Shown piece after piece: positions 16,435 through 25,918 of a DNA stretch of 64,000 nucleotides. Positions within the stretch are counted from its first letter, which is position 1. Every line of letters starts with the position of its first letter. The stretch lies in the NCBI RefSeq assembly GCF_013141775.1, contig NZ_WHOB01000029.1, positions 1 to 64,000 on the forward strand, in the 5' to 3' direction. The DNA comes from Paenibacillus phytohabitans (GTDB lineage: Bacteria > Bacillota > Bacilli > Paenibacillales > Paenibacillaceae). Under the pieces are notes generated by a model. That model saw only the letters and a list, made by a program, of their open reading frames with translations. It ran no database searches and was not told the origin of the DNA. A program made the position numbers and the translations under genes.

Positions 16435-17334
16435 TTACCAGTTGATGGACTCTGCGATCTTCATTACCTCAGCCCGGTCAAGGCCGCGGGTGCTGAGGCC
16501 GTACAGTACTCCGTTTGCTTCCCAGTCCAGACCTCTGCCACTGACTAGAACCGCATCGGTTCCCTTGATCTTCACCTGCTCTACCGTACCCTCTGTCGAC
16601 ATTGCAAAGGCGTTGTCCTCATTGGCCAGGCGCAGCTGCATCCAGATCCGCTTCCCCTTCTCCTTGCTGGAGAAGAATAATTCAACAACCTGTCCGTTCA
16701 CGCCTTCCTCGCCCTTGAAGAATTCTCCATGGTCGAAGGCGAAGCCCTCAGGCAGATATTCCGGCAGCTTTACTTTGAAGAGGGCGTATTTGTCCAGCTC
16801 CGCAGGCTCCTTGACAGCAAATTTATGCGCTGCCCCCTCCCTCTCCCGCTGCTCCTGCTCGCTCAGTGTAATCAGTTGATCCCCGTCAAAATCCACTATG
16901 GCCTCACCAGCTGCATTGAAGATGGCTTCCGGCATGGGGCCGAAGGAATTGACCGGATTGCCTTCCTGATCAAATATTTTGCCCTTCCAGGCATCCGGGA
17001 ACACCGGCGGAACGCTCGCATCCATCTGACTTACCTCAATGTGTCCCAGATTTACCGACATTAGCACCCTCTCCAGCATCTCCTCCGCGAAAGAAGGTCT
17101 GACGAAGGAAATACTTACTATCCCTGCCACCAGAAGGGAAGCCACGATCATGGCCGGACGTCTAAACCGTTGTTTAATATTCATCTTTAATTCCTCCTGT
17201 TCCTGTAATGAGCGGCTTCTCACTTGGCGGAGAATGGCTGCCTTATCGGAGTCCCGGGAAAAGTCCTGCTGTGCCAGAAATTGTTCCAGCTCCAGCAGCT
17301 CAAGCGAATCCGCTGTCTCCTGCTTGTTCTTCAT
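16435..17334 (-). CDS. Membrane anti-sigma factor with DUF4367-like outer domain
   Basis: The protein has 299 residues. A cytoplasmic N-terminus (about 1-55, acidic then basic) leads to one membrane helix (PAMIVASLLVAGIVSISFV, about 59-77). The outer part (about 80-299) ends with YLPEGFAFDHGEF, VVELFFSSKEKG and a C-terminal LSTRGLDRAEVMKIAESI, the pattern of DUF4367 domains. It overlaps the sigma gene by 4 bp (ATGA). By analogy it holds the sigma factor until an envelope signal arrives. I see no zinc-binding HxxxCxxC motif. Confidence 0.8.
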   Translation of the reverse strand: MKNKQETADSLELLELEQFLAQQDFSRDSDKAAILRQVRSRSLQEQEELKMNIKQRFRRPAMIVASLLVAGIVSISFVRPSFAEEMLERVLMSVNLGHIEVSQMDASVPPVFPDAWKGKIFDQEGNPVNSFGPMPEAIFNAAGEAIVDFDGDQLITLSEQEQREREGAAHKFAVKEPAELDKYALFKVKLPEYLPEGFAFDHGEFFKGEEGVNGQVVELFFSSKEKGKRIWMQLRLANEDNAFAMSTEGTVEQVKIKGTDAVLVSGRGLDWEANGVLYGLSTRGLDRAEVMKIAESINW

Positions 17335-17894
17335 AGCCCTTCCACACTCCCTATTTCAGATTTCAGTTTCCGCATACTGCGATAGAGAATGACCCCAACG
17401 TTGCTCTCCGTCATTCCTGTGACCAGCGCAATTTCCGTATTCTTCAGATCTGCCCCGAATTTCAGCGCGATGATATTCCGCTCCTTCTCACTGAGCGTAT
17501 CCAGCGCCAGCTTGAGCCTGTCACTTCGCTCGCCTTCGAGAATCAGGTCTTCAGGCTCTTTTTTGCCGGATACCAGCTCCCGGATTGCATCCAATGAGAA
17601 GAACCGGTGCCTGGCGCGGCTTCTGTAATAGTCATTCACTACATTCCTGGCAATGGCGAACAGCCATACCTCCAGCGGAGCTCTCTCCGGAGAGTAGCCG
17701 GGCAGCTTGGACAATGTCTTCTCGAAGACCTGGCTGGCCAGGTCTTCGGCGGTATAACGGCAATTCACCCGGTAGGCAATATAATTGAATATCCGTTTAT
17801 AGTAGGTTTCAAAAACCGCTGTGAACTCCAGCTCGGTTTCCGTCTTTTCTTGAACTCTTCCATGAATCAAAGGCAGCAATGCGCGCTCTTGCAT
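17331..17894 (-). CDS. ECF RNA polymerase sigma factor
   Basis: The protein has 187 residues. Region 2 covers VFETYYKRIFNYIAYRVNCRYTAEDLASQVFEKTL and PLEVWLFAIARNVVNDYYR; region 4 covers LDTLSEKERNIIALKFG and TEIALVTGMTESNVGVILYRSMRKL. The ATG follows GGGAGGG. It is coupled to the next gene, a membrane anti-sigma factor, by a 4-bp overlap. Its regulon cannot be told from the sequence. Confidence 0.93.
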   Translation of the reverse strand: MQERALLPLIHGRVQEKTETELEFTAVFETYYKRIFNYIAYRVNCRYTAEDLASQVFEKTLSKLPGYSPERAPLEVWLFAIARNVVNDYYRSRARHRFFSLDAIRELVSGKKEPEDLILEGERSDRLKLALDTLSEKERNIIALKFGADLKNTEIALVTGMTESNVGVILYRSMRKLKSEIGSVEGL

Positions 17895-17994
17895 CCCTAG
17901 AGGCCCTCCCTTCCAGGCTGAATTTACTTGGCCAAGTAATTTACATGAGCTAGTACGCTCTTCATCCCGGTTCCATTACATCACGCGGCAAAAT

Positions 17995-18026
17995 AAAAAA
18001 GACAGAGGATCGAAGCTCCCCTGCCT
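17995..18026 (-). terminator. Probable terminator after the MFS gene
   Basis: An imperfect stem GGCAGGGGA/TCCTCTGTC on the minus strand is followed by six T. It lies 63 bp past the MFS stop codon. Confidence 0.6.
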
Positions 18027-18088
18027 ACTTTAGTTATATTCGAAATATCCGGCTATGCGGATTATTGCTGAACACTATGCTCCCGGTC

Positions 18089-19291
18089 TTAAACCAGATT
18101 CTTCTTCTCGGTCAAAAAGTACACCAGAGCCAGCACCGGCAGGGCCAGCCCGATCAGTGTAGCCAGACTCCAGCCGCCGTAAGCATAAGCCCAGCCGCCC
18201 AGCGAGGAGCCTACTGCTCCGCCTACGAAGAATATCGCCATGAACAATCCGTTCAGCCGTCCTCTTGTTTCATTGCCGAGCGAATAAATCGCCCGCTGCC
18301 CCAGCACCAGGTTGCCGGATACACTCATGTCCAGCAGAATGGCCGTTAGAACCAGCAGGCCGAGTGTTAGATTCGAATCATCCCGGAGCAGATAAGCCAA
18401 GATAAAGGATACGGCGGCAAGTGAGATGGCAAGACCGGTCAGCAGTCTGGTCCAGCCCCGGTCTGCCAGTCTGCCCGCAATAGGGGCTGCCACTGCTCCG
18501 CCCACACCGGCCAGTGCAAACAGGGCAATTCCTTGCTGGGACAGGTGATAGTAGCTGGACAAGTACAGAGGAACTGTCGTCCAGAACAGACTGAAGGCGC
18601 CGAATAAGCTGGCCTGATAAATCGCCCGGCGCCGTAGAACCGGCGTTTGCATCCACAGTGTACCCAGAGAGCGGATTAATTGGCCGTAATTCAACGTAGG
18701 TTCTGGCTTGCGTGCCGGAAGTATGCGGGACAGAAGCAGGGTCAGGAGCGCAATCACAACTGCTGAGACCACAAATATAGACTTCCAGCCCCATAGTCCG
18801 GCCATGAAGCTTGCTACCGGCCGGGCAAACATAATACCCAGCAGCAGTCCGCTCATCACATTGCCTACCACACGGCCGCGTTCTTCCTCTGCTGCCAGAT
18901 AAGAAGCATAAGGTACCAATATCTGCGCAGCTACCGAGCCCAGCCCGATGAACATGGAGGCTGCAAGAAACAGCGGAGCATTCGGTGCTAGTGCCGCAGC
19001 TGCCAGTGCAGCTACGACCAGAATTAGTGACGTTACAGCGAGCCGCCGGTTCTCGATAATATCACTGAGCGGTACAATGAACAGCAGCCCGACAACATAA
19101 CCGATTTGTGTCAGCGTCACAATCAGCCCCGTGGCTCCGGGAGACAGATGAATGGCTTGCCCGATCGGTCCGACCAGCGTCTGTGCATAATAGAGATTCG
19201 CCACAATCAGTCCGCAGGATACTGCGAGCAGAAATGTGATCCAACCGGGAACGGCTTTGTGATTCATAGCGGATACTGCTTGTTGTTTCAT
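18089..19291 (-). CDS. MFS transporter (YgaY/Nta-type exporter)
   Basis: The protein has 400 residues and about 12 membrane helices. The conserved loop after helix 2 reads [12 protein letters not shown], and the matching second-half loop is [10 protein letters not shown]. The opening helix ([21 protein letters not shown]) is typical of a large exporter family related to E. coli YgaY; substrates are mostly unknown. The ATG at 19291 has GGTGGAG just upstream. It is divergent from a TetR gene with two operator-like palindromes between them, so it is probably that regulator's target. Confidence 0.87.
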   Translation of the reverse strand: MKQQAVSAMNHKAVPGWITFLLAVSCGLIVANLYYAQTLVGPIGQAIHLSPGATGLIVTLTQIGYVVGLLFIVPLSDIIENRRLAVTSLILVVAALAAAALAPNAPLFLAASMFIGLGSVAAQILVPYASYLAAEEERGRVVGNVMSGLLLGIMFARPVASFMAGLWGWKSIFVVSAVVIALLTLLLSRILPARKPEPTLNYGQLIRSLGTLWMQTPVLRRRAIYQASLFGAFSLFWTTVPLYLSSYYHLSQQGIALFALAGVGGAVAAPIAGRLADRGWTRLLTGLAISLAAVSFILAYLLRDDSNLTLGLLVLTAILLDMSVSGNLVLGQRAIYSLGNETRGRLNGLFMAIFFVGGAVGSSLGGWAYAYGGWSLATLIGLALPVLALVYFLTEKKNLV

Positions 19292-19317
19292 TAGTAACTC
19301 CACCTTTCAATTTGTAA

Positions 19318-19374
19318 TACTGAACGTACAGTTTAGTAATTCCTATGACCAAATAATATACTAAACGTTCAGTA
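19318..19374. promoter_or_regulatory. Two TetR-type operators in a divergent promoter region
   Basis: TACTGAAC-N5-GTTTAGTA at 19318-19338 and TACTAAACGTTCAGTA at 19359-19374 share half-sites. A candidate promoter for the TetR gene has TTGTAA at 19375-19380 and TATACT 16 bp further on, so a bound repressor at the second site would block it. The MFS promoter reads the other way through the same 180 bp. Confidence 0.8.
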
Positions 19375-19474
19375 TTGTAAATAGGCATTTTTATGTTATA
19401 CTCCAGTTACAGATCGATCTTAAGTTTGGATGTTTCAGGTTATCTATGTAGTAATCTATTAGGAGGAACGAGCC

Positions 19475-20050
19475 ATGGATAAGAAGAGAGGCCGGCCGCG
19501 CAATACGGAGGCGAAGAATGCCATTCTGAACGCTTCATATGATTTATTGCTGGAGATGGGATTCGGTGCAGTGACGGTGGAGAAAATCGCGGAACAGGCT
19601 CAGGTCAGCAAAGCGACCATCTATAAATGGTGGCCGAATAAAGCTGCGGTAGTGATGGATGGATATCTTTTTGCCGCCACCGCCAGACTGCCTATACCGG
19701 ACAGCGGCTCTGTGAAGGAGGATTTGCTGATTCACGCGGGAAATCTGGCCATGTTCCTGTCCAGCCGGGAAGGCAAAGTCATTACTGAACTGATCGGTGA
19801 AGGGCAATTTGACGCAGGACTGGCTGAGGCTTACCGCAGCAGATATTTCGGTCCGCGCCGCCAGGAGGCCTGGCAATTGCTTGAACGGGGAGTAGTCAGA
19901 GGAGAATTGAAGCAAGAGCTCGACATCGGGAGCAGCATCGACTTGATTTATGGGCCTATTTTTTACCGGTTATTGCTGACGGGGGATGCACTGAACGAGG
20001 AATCTGTCCGGAACTTAGTCTTGCTGGCGCTTGAGGGGATTCAGGCCTGA
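19475..20050 (+). CDS. TetR family repressor
   Basis: The protein has 191 residues. The N-terminal helix-turn-helix is clear: GRPRNTEAKNAILNASYDLL, FGAVTVEKIAEQAQVSKATIYKWW. The C-terminal part (about 70-190) resembles the TetR_C ligand domains of the AcrR group (LAEAYRSRYFGPRRQEAWQLLERGVVRGEL). The ATG follows TTAGGAGGAACGAGCC. It is divergent from the MFS gene, and the paired palindromes between them suggest control of both genes. Confidence 0.9.
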   Translation: MDKKRGRPRNTEAKNAILNASYDLLLEMGFGAVTVEKIAEQAQVSKATIYKWWPNKAAVVMDGYLFAATARLPIPDSGSVKEDLLIHAGNLAMFLSSREGKVITELIGEGQFDAGLAEAYRSRYFGPRRQEAWQLLERGVVRGELKQELDIGSSIDLIYGPIFYRLLLTGDALNEESVRNLVLLALEGIQA

Positions 20051-20057
20051 CTGCTGT

Positions 20058-20240
20058 TTAACGCTTAGGATCGCGGTTTTTATCGATGGCATCCGCTTTA
20101 TGATATTCATTAATGAGGTCGTCCAATTTTTTGGACTGTCTGATTACACTGGGATGCAGGCGGCCGTGCTGCTCTTCCATCTGGTTCAGCCGGGTCCGTT
20201 CTGCTTCGATATGCTTTTGTATAGCTTCCAAATGATCCAT
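20058..20240 (-). CDS. Spo0E-like aspartyl-phosphate phosphatase
   Basis: The protein has 60 residues from the ATG at 20240, which has AGGAGGGAAGATA upstream; an earlier ATG in frame adds an unlikely tail. The body is two helices with the family signature QSKKLDDLINEYHK (SQELDxLI type). Family members dephosphorylate Spo0A~P and so delay sporulation. It is convergent with the TetR gene, 7 bp apart. Confidence 0.88.
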   Translation of the reverse strand: MDHLEAIQKHIEAERTRLNQMEEQHGRLHPSVIRQSKKLDDLINEYHKADAIDKNRDPKR

Positions 20241-20316
20241 TATCTTCCCTCCTGCAAATATTTTATAAGGATATGGCGAATTGCAGGGTACTCCGTACAA
20301 TGCAGTATGGCAAGTG

Positions 20317-20358
20317 GAAACGGCTTTGCCGTCCTTTTGTAAGGACGGTACCGTTTCA
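20317..20358. other. Strong hairpin of unknown role
   Basis: GAAACGG...CCGTTTC encloses GCCGTCC/GGACGGT. It lies 77 bp upstream of the Spo0E-like start, without a clear T run. It may be a terminator remnant or a structured 5' region. Confidence 0.5.
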
Positions 20359-20412
20359 GCGAGAAATAGAAGGATAAGTTATCATGTGAAACATATAAAT
20401 TCTTATATTTAT

Positions 20413-20459
20413 AAAAAAACCACCGGATATACGGGAATCTTCCCCATCCGGTGGTTTTT
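20413..20459 (-). terminator. Terminator of the DMT transporter gene
   Basis: AAAACCACCGGAT and ATCCGGTGGTTTT form a long stem with A and T runs on both sides, 46 bp after the stop codon. Confidence 0.92.
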
Positions 20460-20504
20460 GATTTTGTGCATGGTTATTGGAAGGATTCAGGGATTTCGTT
20501 CGAT

Positions 20505-21410
20505 TTATTTCGCGGTCTCTTTAGTCCGTGATTTCAAAGAAACCATTACAGTCATAAGTACAACCATTCCCGCTCCCAGTGCCTGGTATAGATTGAAGGG
20601 GACGGACAGCCAGATTACGGAGGAGACAATTGCTGAGACCGGTTCTGTACAGGACAGCAGGCTGGCTTCATGCGGAGCAATGTGGCGGAGACTGCCGATG
20701 TATAGATAGAAGGCGGCTAATGTTCCTAGCAGAATAACGAATAGTATAGCCAGAATGATAGACAGCGACCAATCAGCAGACGGTACGGACCAGACCGGAT
20801 GAATCAGACTCATCCCTGCTCCTCCCACAATCATCCCCCAGCCCATCAGCAGTGAAGTGCTGTACAGCTTCAGCAGCGGACCGGAATAGAGCGTATAGAA
20901 CGTCAAGGACACTGCGGATAGAATCCCCCAGACCAAACCTCTCAGGGGAACGGTCAGCTCCGAGGAATCGCCGCCGGTCAGCAGTAAATACGTTCCTCCC
21001 AGCGCGAGCAGCGCACCGGTGATATCCAGCGGAGCCAGCTTGGTTTTTCTCCGGATAACAGTGTACAGGAGGATAAACAACGGGGCTAAATACTGCAGCA
21101 GTGTGGCGATTGCAGCATTGCCTGACTCAATGGAAGCGAAGTACGTGTACTGTACCCCAAGCATACCCAGCAGCCCAAAGAGCAGCATTTGTAGAACGAA
21201 TCTCCGGTCCAGCCACAGCTTCCATACCTGCGAGCCCTCCTTGCGGAGTGTAAACATCAGGAACAGGGCTCCCGATACCAGCAGTCTCAGGGTCACCAGC
21301 CAGGCCGCAGGCAGCATGGCCTGCTGGAACAAATGCTGGGCGACCGTCCCCGATATTCCCCATAATAACGCTCCGCCGGAGGCCATAATGATTCCTTTGG
21401 TCCGTAACAT
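20505..21410 (-). CDS. EamA/DMT family transporter
   Basis: The protein has 301 residues and ten predicted membrane helices in two EamA repeats. The first contains GALLWGISGTVAQHLFQ and YFASIESGNAAIATLLQYLAP; the second contains LRGLVWGILSAVSLTFYTL and SLLSCTEPVSAIVSSVIWL. Members move metabolites, often as exporters. The ATG at 21410 has GGAGGGG at eight bases; a GTG three codons earlier is a weaker choice. It appears to be a single-gene unit with its own terminator. Confidence 0.9.
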   Translation of the reverse strand: MLRTKGIIMASGGALLWGISGTVAQHLFQQAMLPAAWLVTLRLLVSGALFLMFTLRKEGSQVWKLWLDRRFVLQMLLFGLLGMLGVQYTYFASIESGNAAIATLLQYLAPLFILLYTVIRRKTKLAPLDITGALLALGGTYLLLTGGDSSELTVPLRGLVWGILSAVSLTFYTLYSGPLLKLYSTSLLMGWGMIVGGAGMSLIHPVWSVPSADWSLSIILAILFVILLGTLAAFYLYIGSLRHIAPHEASLLSCTEPVSAIVSSVIWLSVPFNLYQALGAGMVVLMTVMVSLKSRTKETAK

Positions 21411-21613
21411 TGTCTCCACCCCTCCTGCGTATATGTATAGATATTTGTTGTTAATTATACGGAATTACCGGCTGTCTCTTCTGGTAGATAGATCATACTA
21501 AACTTGAACCGTAACAGGCTTGTCTTATCTTTGTTAACAGAACGTGACCCGCTAGCGGAGTTTTTCATTTATAATAAAATGGATTGGAATTTCCAGACTC
21601 CGGAGGTTATCTT

Positions 21614-22738
21614 ATGAAAAAATTAATTGCCGCTTCCGCTATCGCCCTGCTCCTCGCAGGCCATGCGGCGGCTTCATCCATAAATATTGCCCATTCTGCT
21701 GCAGCTCCGCTATCCCTTAAGGTAGACGGACAAGCCGTTCTTCCCCAAGTTCCGCCATTTCATTCCAATGGGATATTATATGTACCGGCTCTTGCCCTGA
21801 TAGAGTTTTACCCTGTCCAGCTGCAATGGAATAATGTCCTCAAGCAGCTTACTCTCACGACTGGCTGGGATAATAAAGTCCTTACCCCCGGCAGCTCCTC
21901 TATCCAGGTCCGCTATACACAAACAGATGGAAGTTATAAAGATAGCCTGGAGGCTCCTGTTATTCTTAAGGCCGGACATGTATATATTCCGGCAGATAGT
22001 CTGAATTCGCTTACGGGTGCTACCACAGAGCTGGAAGCGGGAGGAACCCGGGTCGCGATTACGCCGGGCAGTCTCAGCACAACGGTCAGGGTTCCCGCTG
22101 ACCCCCTCGTTGTGGCCGGGGATAATGCCAAGGTCAAGCTGTATGCCGCGCTGAAGGACGGCAACACCTACAAAGGATTCATCCTGGAAGTGAACGGCAA
22201 GAAGCACAGCTTCGACTGGACCGTAGACAGAGATTTCTCGAATCCGCCCCAGCTCTTCTATGCTGATGTAGATTCTGACGGGAAGCCTGAAGTAACGGTT
22301 GTGTTCACAGTGGGTACCGGAACTTCGCTGGTAGTGCAGGAAGTACATGTGGTCAAGCCTGAACAATGGAAGGAGCTCTCCGTGCCTGCAGCGGACCAAG
22401 CGGCTTCTGCTGTATTATCCTCCAGCATTTCAATAGATCAGAACGATGTGCTGCTGAAGCTTGAGCTCAAAGGAGCAACTCCGTCCAAAGTAACAATGAG
22501 AATTCCGGACCGGGCAGAGGATGGATTGAAATATTTCGGCAAGACTGCCGGAATTGGTGCGGTTACTTACTACTCGGTGAAAGACGGCAAGCTATTAGCA
22601 GATACCAGCCTAATGGTAGGCATGACCGAGAGCATGGGGACGCTGAAGCTGGAATACAAGGCAGGGACAGCGGGGATGGAGCTTGGCTCAATCACTTTTG
22701 AACCGCATGATACCACTCAGCAATTTGTAGAGAAGTAA
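21614..22738 (+). CDS. Exported protein with copper-amine-oxidase-like N-terminal domain
   Basis: The protein has 374 residues. The ATG at 21614 (MKKLIAASAIALLLAG) has CCGGAGG upstream; an earlier start at 21584 is less likely. A signal peptide of about 20 residues is followed by a domain (about 30-150) of the copper-amine-oxidase N-terminal type, which in Paenibacillus is a wall-associated module rather than an oxidase (SLKVDGQAVLPQVPPF, GILYVPALALIEF, HVYIPADSLNSLTGA). The C-terminal half has an integrin/VCBS-like line FYADVDSDGKPEVTVVF. The function is unknown. tatD follows 25 bp later, perhaps co-transcribed. Confidence 0.78.
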   Translation: MKKLIAASAIALLLAGHAAASSINIAHSAAAPLSLKVDGQAVLPQVPPFHSNGILYVPALALIEFYPVQLQWNNVLKQLTLTTGWDNKVLTPGSSSIQVRYTQTDGSYKDSLEAPVILKAGHVYIPADSLNSLTGATTELEAGGTRVAITPGSLSTTVRVPADPLVVAGDNAKVKLYAALKDGNTYKGFILEVNGKKHSFDWTVDRDFSNPPQLFYADVDSDGKPEVTVVFTVGTGTSLVVQEVHVVKPEQWKELSVPAADQAASAVLSSSISIDQNDVLLKLELKGATPSKVTMRIPDRAEDGLKYFGKTAGIGAVTYYSVKDGKLLADTSLMVGMTESMGTLKLEYKAGTAGMELGSITFEPHDTTQQFVEK

Positions 22739-22763
22739 CCTGCGGAGGAAGGAGCAATTACGC

Positions 22764-23543
22764 ATGATTGATGCCCATATTCATCTGGACCAATATGAAG
22801 AGACTTTGTTATCCTCTTTGCTGCAGAGCCTGCCGGAGCAGGACATTGAGTCGCTGATTGCGGTCTCGATGAACCTCTCCTCCAGTCTGCGTACTCAGGA
22901 GATAGCAGCCCGTTATCCCGGGCTGGTGAGACCCGCCTACGGCTTCCATCCCGAGCAGCCGCTGCCGCCGGAAGAGGAACTGGCCGCGCTGCTGGACTGG
23001 ATCACGCTCCATGCCCCGGATATGGCAGCTATAGGTGAAATCGGGCTTCCCTACTATTCCCGGGCTGAAGCTATAGCGCGCGGGGAAGCATGGGATATGG
23101 AACCTTATATCCGGCTTCTGGACAGACTCCTTGGCCTGGCTGCACGATTAGCCAAACCTGTGGTGCTGCATGCCGTCTACGAAGATGCCTGGACCGTATG
23201 TGATTTGCTTGAGCAGCATCACATTACCCGGGCCCATTTCCATTGGTTCAAGGGCCCGGGAGATACTGTGGACCGTATGATCAGCCGGGGCTATTATATC
23301 TCATTCACTCCCGATATTCTCTATGAACAGGAGATTCAGGATCTCGCACGCCGCTACCCGCCGGAGCTGGTCATGGCGGAGACCGATGGTCCGTGGCCTT
23401 TTGAAGGCCCATTCACCGGACGTACCACCCATCCGGCAATGGTGCATGACGTTGCCGCTGCCTGGGGAGCGCTGCATGGTTATACCGCGAGCGAAGCGAA
23501 GGCTATTTTAACAGCGAATACGGTGCGGTTCTACGGACTGTAG
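22764..23543 (+). CDS. TatD-family metal-dependent hydrolase
   Basis: The protein has 259 residues. Metal-site residues appear in MIDAHIHLD, AAIGEIGLPYY, PVVLHAVYEDAW, AHFHWFKG and VMAETDGPW. This is the TatD layout; members act as metal-dependent nucleases or unknown phosphodiesterases. The ATG has GGAAGGAG upstream. It is the second gene after an exported protein with no clear functional link. Confidence 0.88.
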   Translation: MIDAHIHLDQYEETLLSSLLQSLPEQDIESLIAVSMNLSSSLRTQEIAARYPGLVRPAYGFHPEQPLPPEEELAALLDWITLHAPDMAAIGEIGLPYYSRAEAIARGEAWDMEPYIRLLDRLLGLAARLAKPVVLHAVYEDAWTVCDLLEQHHITRAHFHWFKGPGDTVDRMISRGYYISFTPDILYEQEIQDLARRYPPELVMAETDGPWPFEGPFTGRTTHPAMVHDVAAAWGALHGYTASEAKAILTANTVRFYGL

Positions 23544-23609
23544 CTTAGCCATCACCGTACCCCAGTGAATGATGGACTCCGCCGTGCCGCGGCGACTGCT
23601 AGTTAATCC

Positions 23610-23780
23610 TGCACAAAGTACAACATTTCCAGCATCAAATGGGCCGCAATCTCAAATTGTTGTACAAACTGCAGCATTTCTCCTCCTCCAGGCGGTTTGG
23701 CGGGACAATTCTTGCATTTCATACAACAATCCTCCGGATTACCCGGGTATTTATGGACCGAAGCTGCAATTTGTACAACA
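23610..23780. repeat. Phased intergenic repeat island (GTTGTAC...TGCA modules)
   Basis: Four copies of a module, GTTGTA(C/T)-N4/5-TGCA or its reverse, start at 23610, 23659, 23713 and 23765. The steps are 49, 54 and 52 bp. The first reads TGCACAAAGTACAACA, the second GTTGTACAAACTGCA. It fills the 345-bp gap between the convergent tatD and phosphatase genes. I see no convincing ORF there. Confidence 0.85.
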
Positions 23781-23888
23781 TTTTTGCTTATGCAAGCGAA
23801 CTTAAGATGCTCTCTCCTCCCTCGCGCCAAAGAACGCACCCAGCCCATCCGCGGCTTGGTACGTTCTTCCGGCCATTCTCCATGCTCA

Positions 23889-24461
23889 TCACTTAACTAT
23901 AAGACGCTCCACCCCGGTCAGCTGGCCTTCCGAGAAGGCCATGACATAAATATCTGGCTTGGTGGTCTTCAGCAGGAAGTCCAGATCATATTCCGGGGCA
24001 AAATAGCCCATCATTAGCGCCATTACGAGCCCGTGGGTACCGATGGCAACTCTTTCTCCTTCATGTGCCTGCAGGATTTCCTGCAACGCTTCTACCGCCC
24101 TTGCCTGGCATTCGCGGTTCGATTCCCCGCCCGGCAGGGCATAGTCCGGATCGGCATACATCGCCTGAAGTGAAGCAAGCAGATCCTCGTCCGGCAGTTG
24201 CCGGTTGCCCTCCATCCAGACCTTCTCTCTTAGATCCTCCTCGAGGGTAATTTCCTGCCCAAGTACCTTTGCCAAATCGGCAATCGTATGTATGGCCCGG
24301 AGATATGGGCTGCTGTACAGCGCATCAATGCCTTCATGACGCAGGCATGCTGTTACTCTTCGGGCATCCTCTTCCCCTGCAGGAGATAGGCCGCGCGTCC
24401 ATTCGTCCACCCCGGTCCGGAGTGAATCCCCGTGTCTCACCATGTAAATATAAGTCGTCAT
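23889..24461 (-). CDS. Histidine phosphatase family protein (phosphoglycerate-mutase-like)
   Basis: The protein has 190 residues. The catalytic RHG is at residues 9-11 (YMVRHGDSL), the second histidine is in IGTHGLVMAL, and an acid helper lies near PGGESNRECQ. The overall layout (RGLSPAGEEDARR, LYSSPYLRAIHT) is that of the GpmB/CobC-like branch, which dephosphorylates small phosphates. The substrate is not given by the sequence. The ATG follows GGAGGAACCA. A terminator separates it from the MFS gene upstream. Confidence 0.9.
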   Translation of the reverse strand: MTTYIYMVRHGDSLRTGVDEWTRGLSPAGEEDARRVTACLRHEGIDALYSSPYLRAIHTIADLAKVLGQEITLEEDLREKVWMEGNRQLPDEDLLASLQAMYADPDYALPGGESNRECQARAVEALQEILQAHEGERVAIGTHGLVMALMMGYFAPEYDLDFLLKTTKPDIYVMAFSEGQLTGVERLIVK

Positions 24462-24494
24462 TGGTTCCTCCTGAATATGTAATGTGGCAGTGCA

Positions 24495-24516
24495 GAAAAA
24501 GCCCCGAAGGGCTTGA
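24495..24516 (-). terminator. Terminator of the MFS gene
   Basis: AAGCCC-TTCG-GGGCTTTTTC on the minus strand is a compact UUCG-loop terminator, 27 bp after the MFS stop codon. Confidence 0.9.
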
Positions 24517-24542
24517 TCTTAAACTTACTGTCTGCCTTTAAG

Positions 24543-25832
24543 CTACCCCTGTTCTACTGCAGCTGCTGGCTGTGCACCTTCCAGCTTGAGCTTGGCCACA
24601 GGCCAGAGCAGCCGTCCGAAGAGCAGACCCGCCAGACCCAGAAGGAGCTGCAGAAGGCCGGTGTTGATAAAAATACGGGCAGGGCCTGCATACTGGACAA
24701 GCATGCCGCCTAATAAAGGTGCAACAATAAGTACCGTGCTGAGTACGGTGTTCTGGATGCCGAAGATCCGGCCGGTCATATGCGGCGGGGTTTCTTTTTG
24801 CAGACAATAATTGAACGTAACCATGAATACCCCGTTTCCGATTCCCAGTACAAATCCGATCAGCAGAACCCATACTATCGAATCGCCCGGCTGAAGCCAT
24901 CCAAGTGCAGCAATGGAACCGCCGATCAGTACATATCCCGAGCCGAGCCTCCAGCTATATCCCGTTTCGGGATTCAGCTTGTTCAGCAGAAGGATGATCA
25001 GCACAGCTCCAACTCCGGTAGCGGCTACCATCCAGCCGAGCAGGGATTCCCGCTCCGGTGCAAATACCCGGAACAGGCTGGTGAACTGGAAGTCGACCAC
25101 CTGAATCACCAGTGCCCCGGCCAGCCCGAACAGCATAGTACTCAGCAGGATCCGGCTGCGCAGCATGAAGCTCCAGCCTTCCCGCCACATCTTATGCAGC
25201 GGAATCTTGTCTTCCGGCGCCTCTGGCTGTTTGCTGTCCTCTTCATCTGTACGGATGTTCTTCACGGACAGCAGCAGCAGATAAGAGCAACCGCGCAGCA
25301 AGGCATTGATCAGTATGCACCATTGCGGCGTAAGGAAAGCGAGCGCCAGACCTCCGAGCAGCGGGCCGGCAATTTTGGAGCCCTGGTTAACCAGCCCATT
25401 GAGCGACGAGGCTTGCAGCAGCTGATCCTCTCTGACCAGGCTGCGGGTCAAAGACTGCTGGGCAGGCATATTCAGCGTGGATAGCGCTGAACGCAGCGCC
25501 AGCACAGGCAGTAGCCAGAACATGCTCGGGGCGAATAGCACCAGTACAGTCAGCAGCGCAGTAAGCAGATCACAGACACGCATCAGCTTCAGCTTGTTCA
25601 GCCGGTCGGCGGCTACTCCGGCAATTGAGCCAAACAGAATGCTCGGCAGCGCCAGCGCTACCGGAATAAGCGCCAGCATCAGCGGCCCGGCCTGCCAGCG
25701 GTAGCCGACCAGCACCTGAATAGCCAGTGCATCGAACCAGTCGCCGAAGCTTGCCGTGGCGAATGCGCTGTATACCCGCATGTACGTTTTGTTATGCAGC
25801 AGGCTGGTTCCCTGCTTGGTTATAAGCTCCAT
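24543..25832 (-). CDS. MFS transporter (enterobactin-exporter/MFS_3-like)
   Basis: The protein has 429 residues and about 12 membrane helices. ATASFGDWFDALAIQVL and GSIAGVAADRLNKLKLMRVCD mark the MFS_3 subgroup, which includes macrolide and siderophore exporters. The second half has GIGNGVFMVTFNYCLQKETPPHMTGRIFGI, usual for that group. The ATG at 25832 has GGAGGA upstream. It lies 86 bp after a winged-helix regulator on the same strand, so that regulator may control it. The substrate is unknown. Confidence 0.87.
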   Translation of the reverse strand: MELITKQGTSLLHNKTYMRVYSAFATASFGDWFDALAIQVLVGYRWQAGPLMLALIPVALALPSILFGSIAGVAADRLNKLKLMRVCDLLTALLTVLVLFAPSMFWLLPVLALRSALSTLNMPAQQSLTRSLVREDQLLQASSLNGLVNQGSKIAGPLLGGLALAFLTPQWCILINALLRGCSYLLLLSVKNIRTDEEDSKQPEAPEDKIPLHKMWREGWSFMLRSRILLSTMLFGLAGALVIQVVDFQFTSLFRVFAPERESLLGWMVAATGVGAVLIILLLNKLNPETGYSWRLGSGYVLIGGSIAALGWLQPGDSIVWVLLIGFVLGIGNGVFMVTFNYCLQKETPPHMTGRIFGIQNTVLSTVLIVAPLLGGMLVQYAGPARIFINTGLLQLLLGLAGLLFGRLLWPVAKLKLEGAQPAAAVEQG

Positions 25833-25918
25833 CTGACATTCCTCCAGGTTACATGTAATATCATTGAATGTGTGCTGCATTCATGATCCTAGTGTAACGG
25901 AGAATTGTCAGAGAATTA

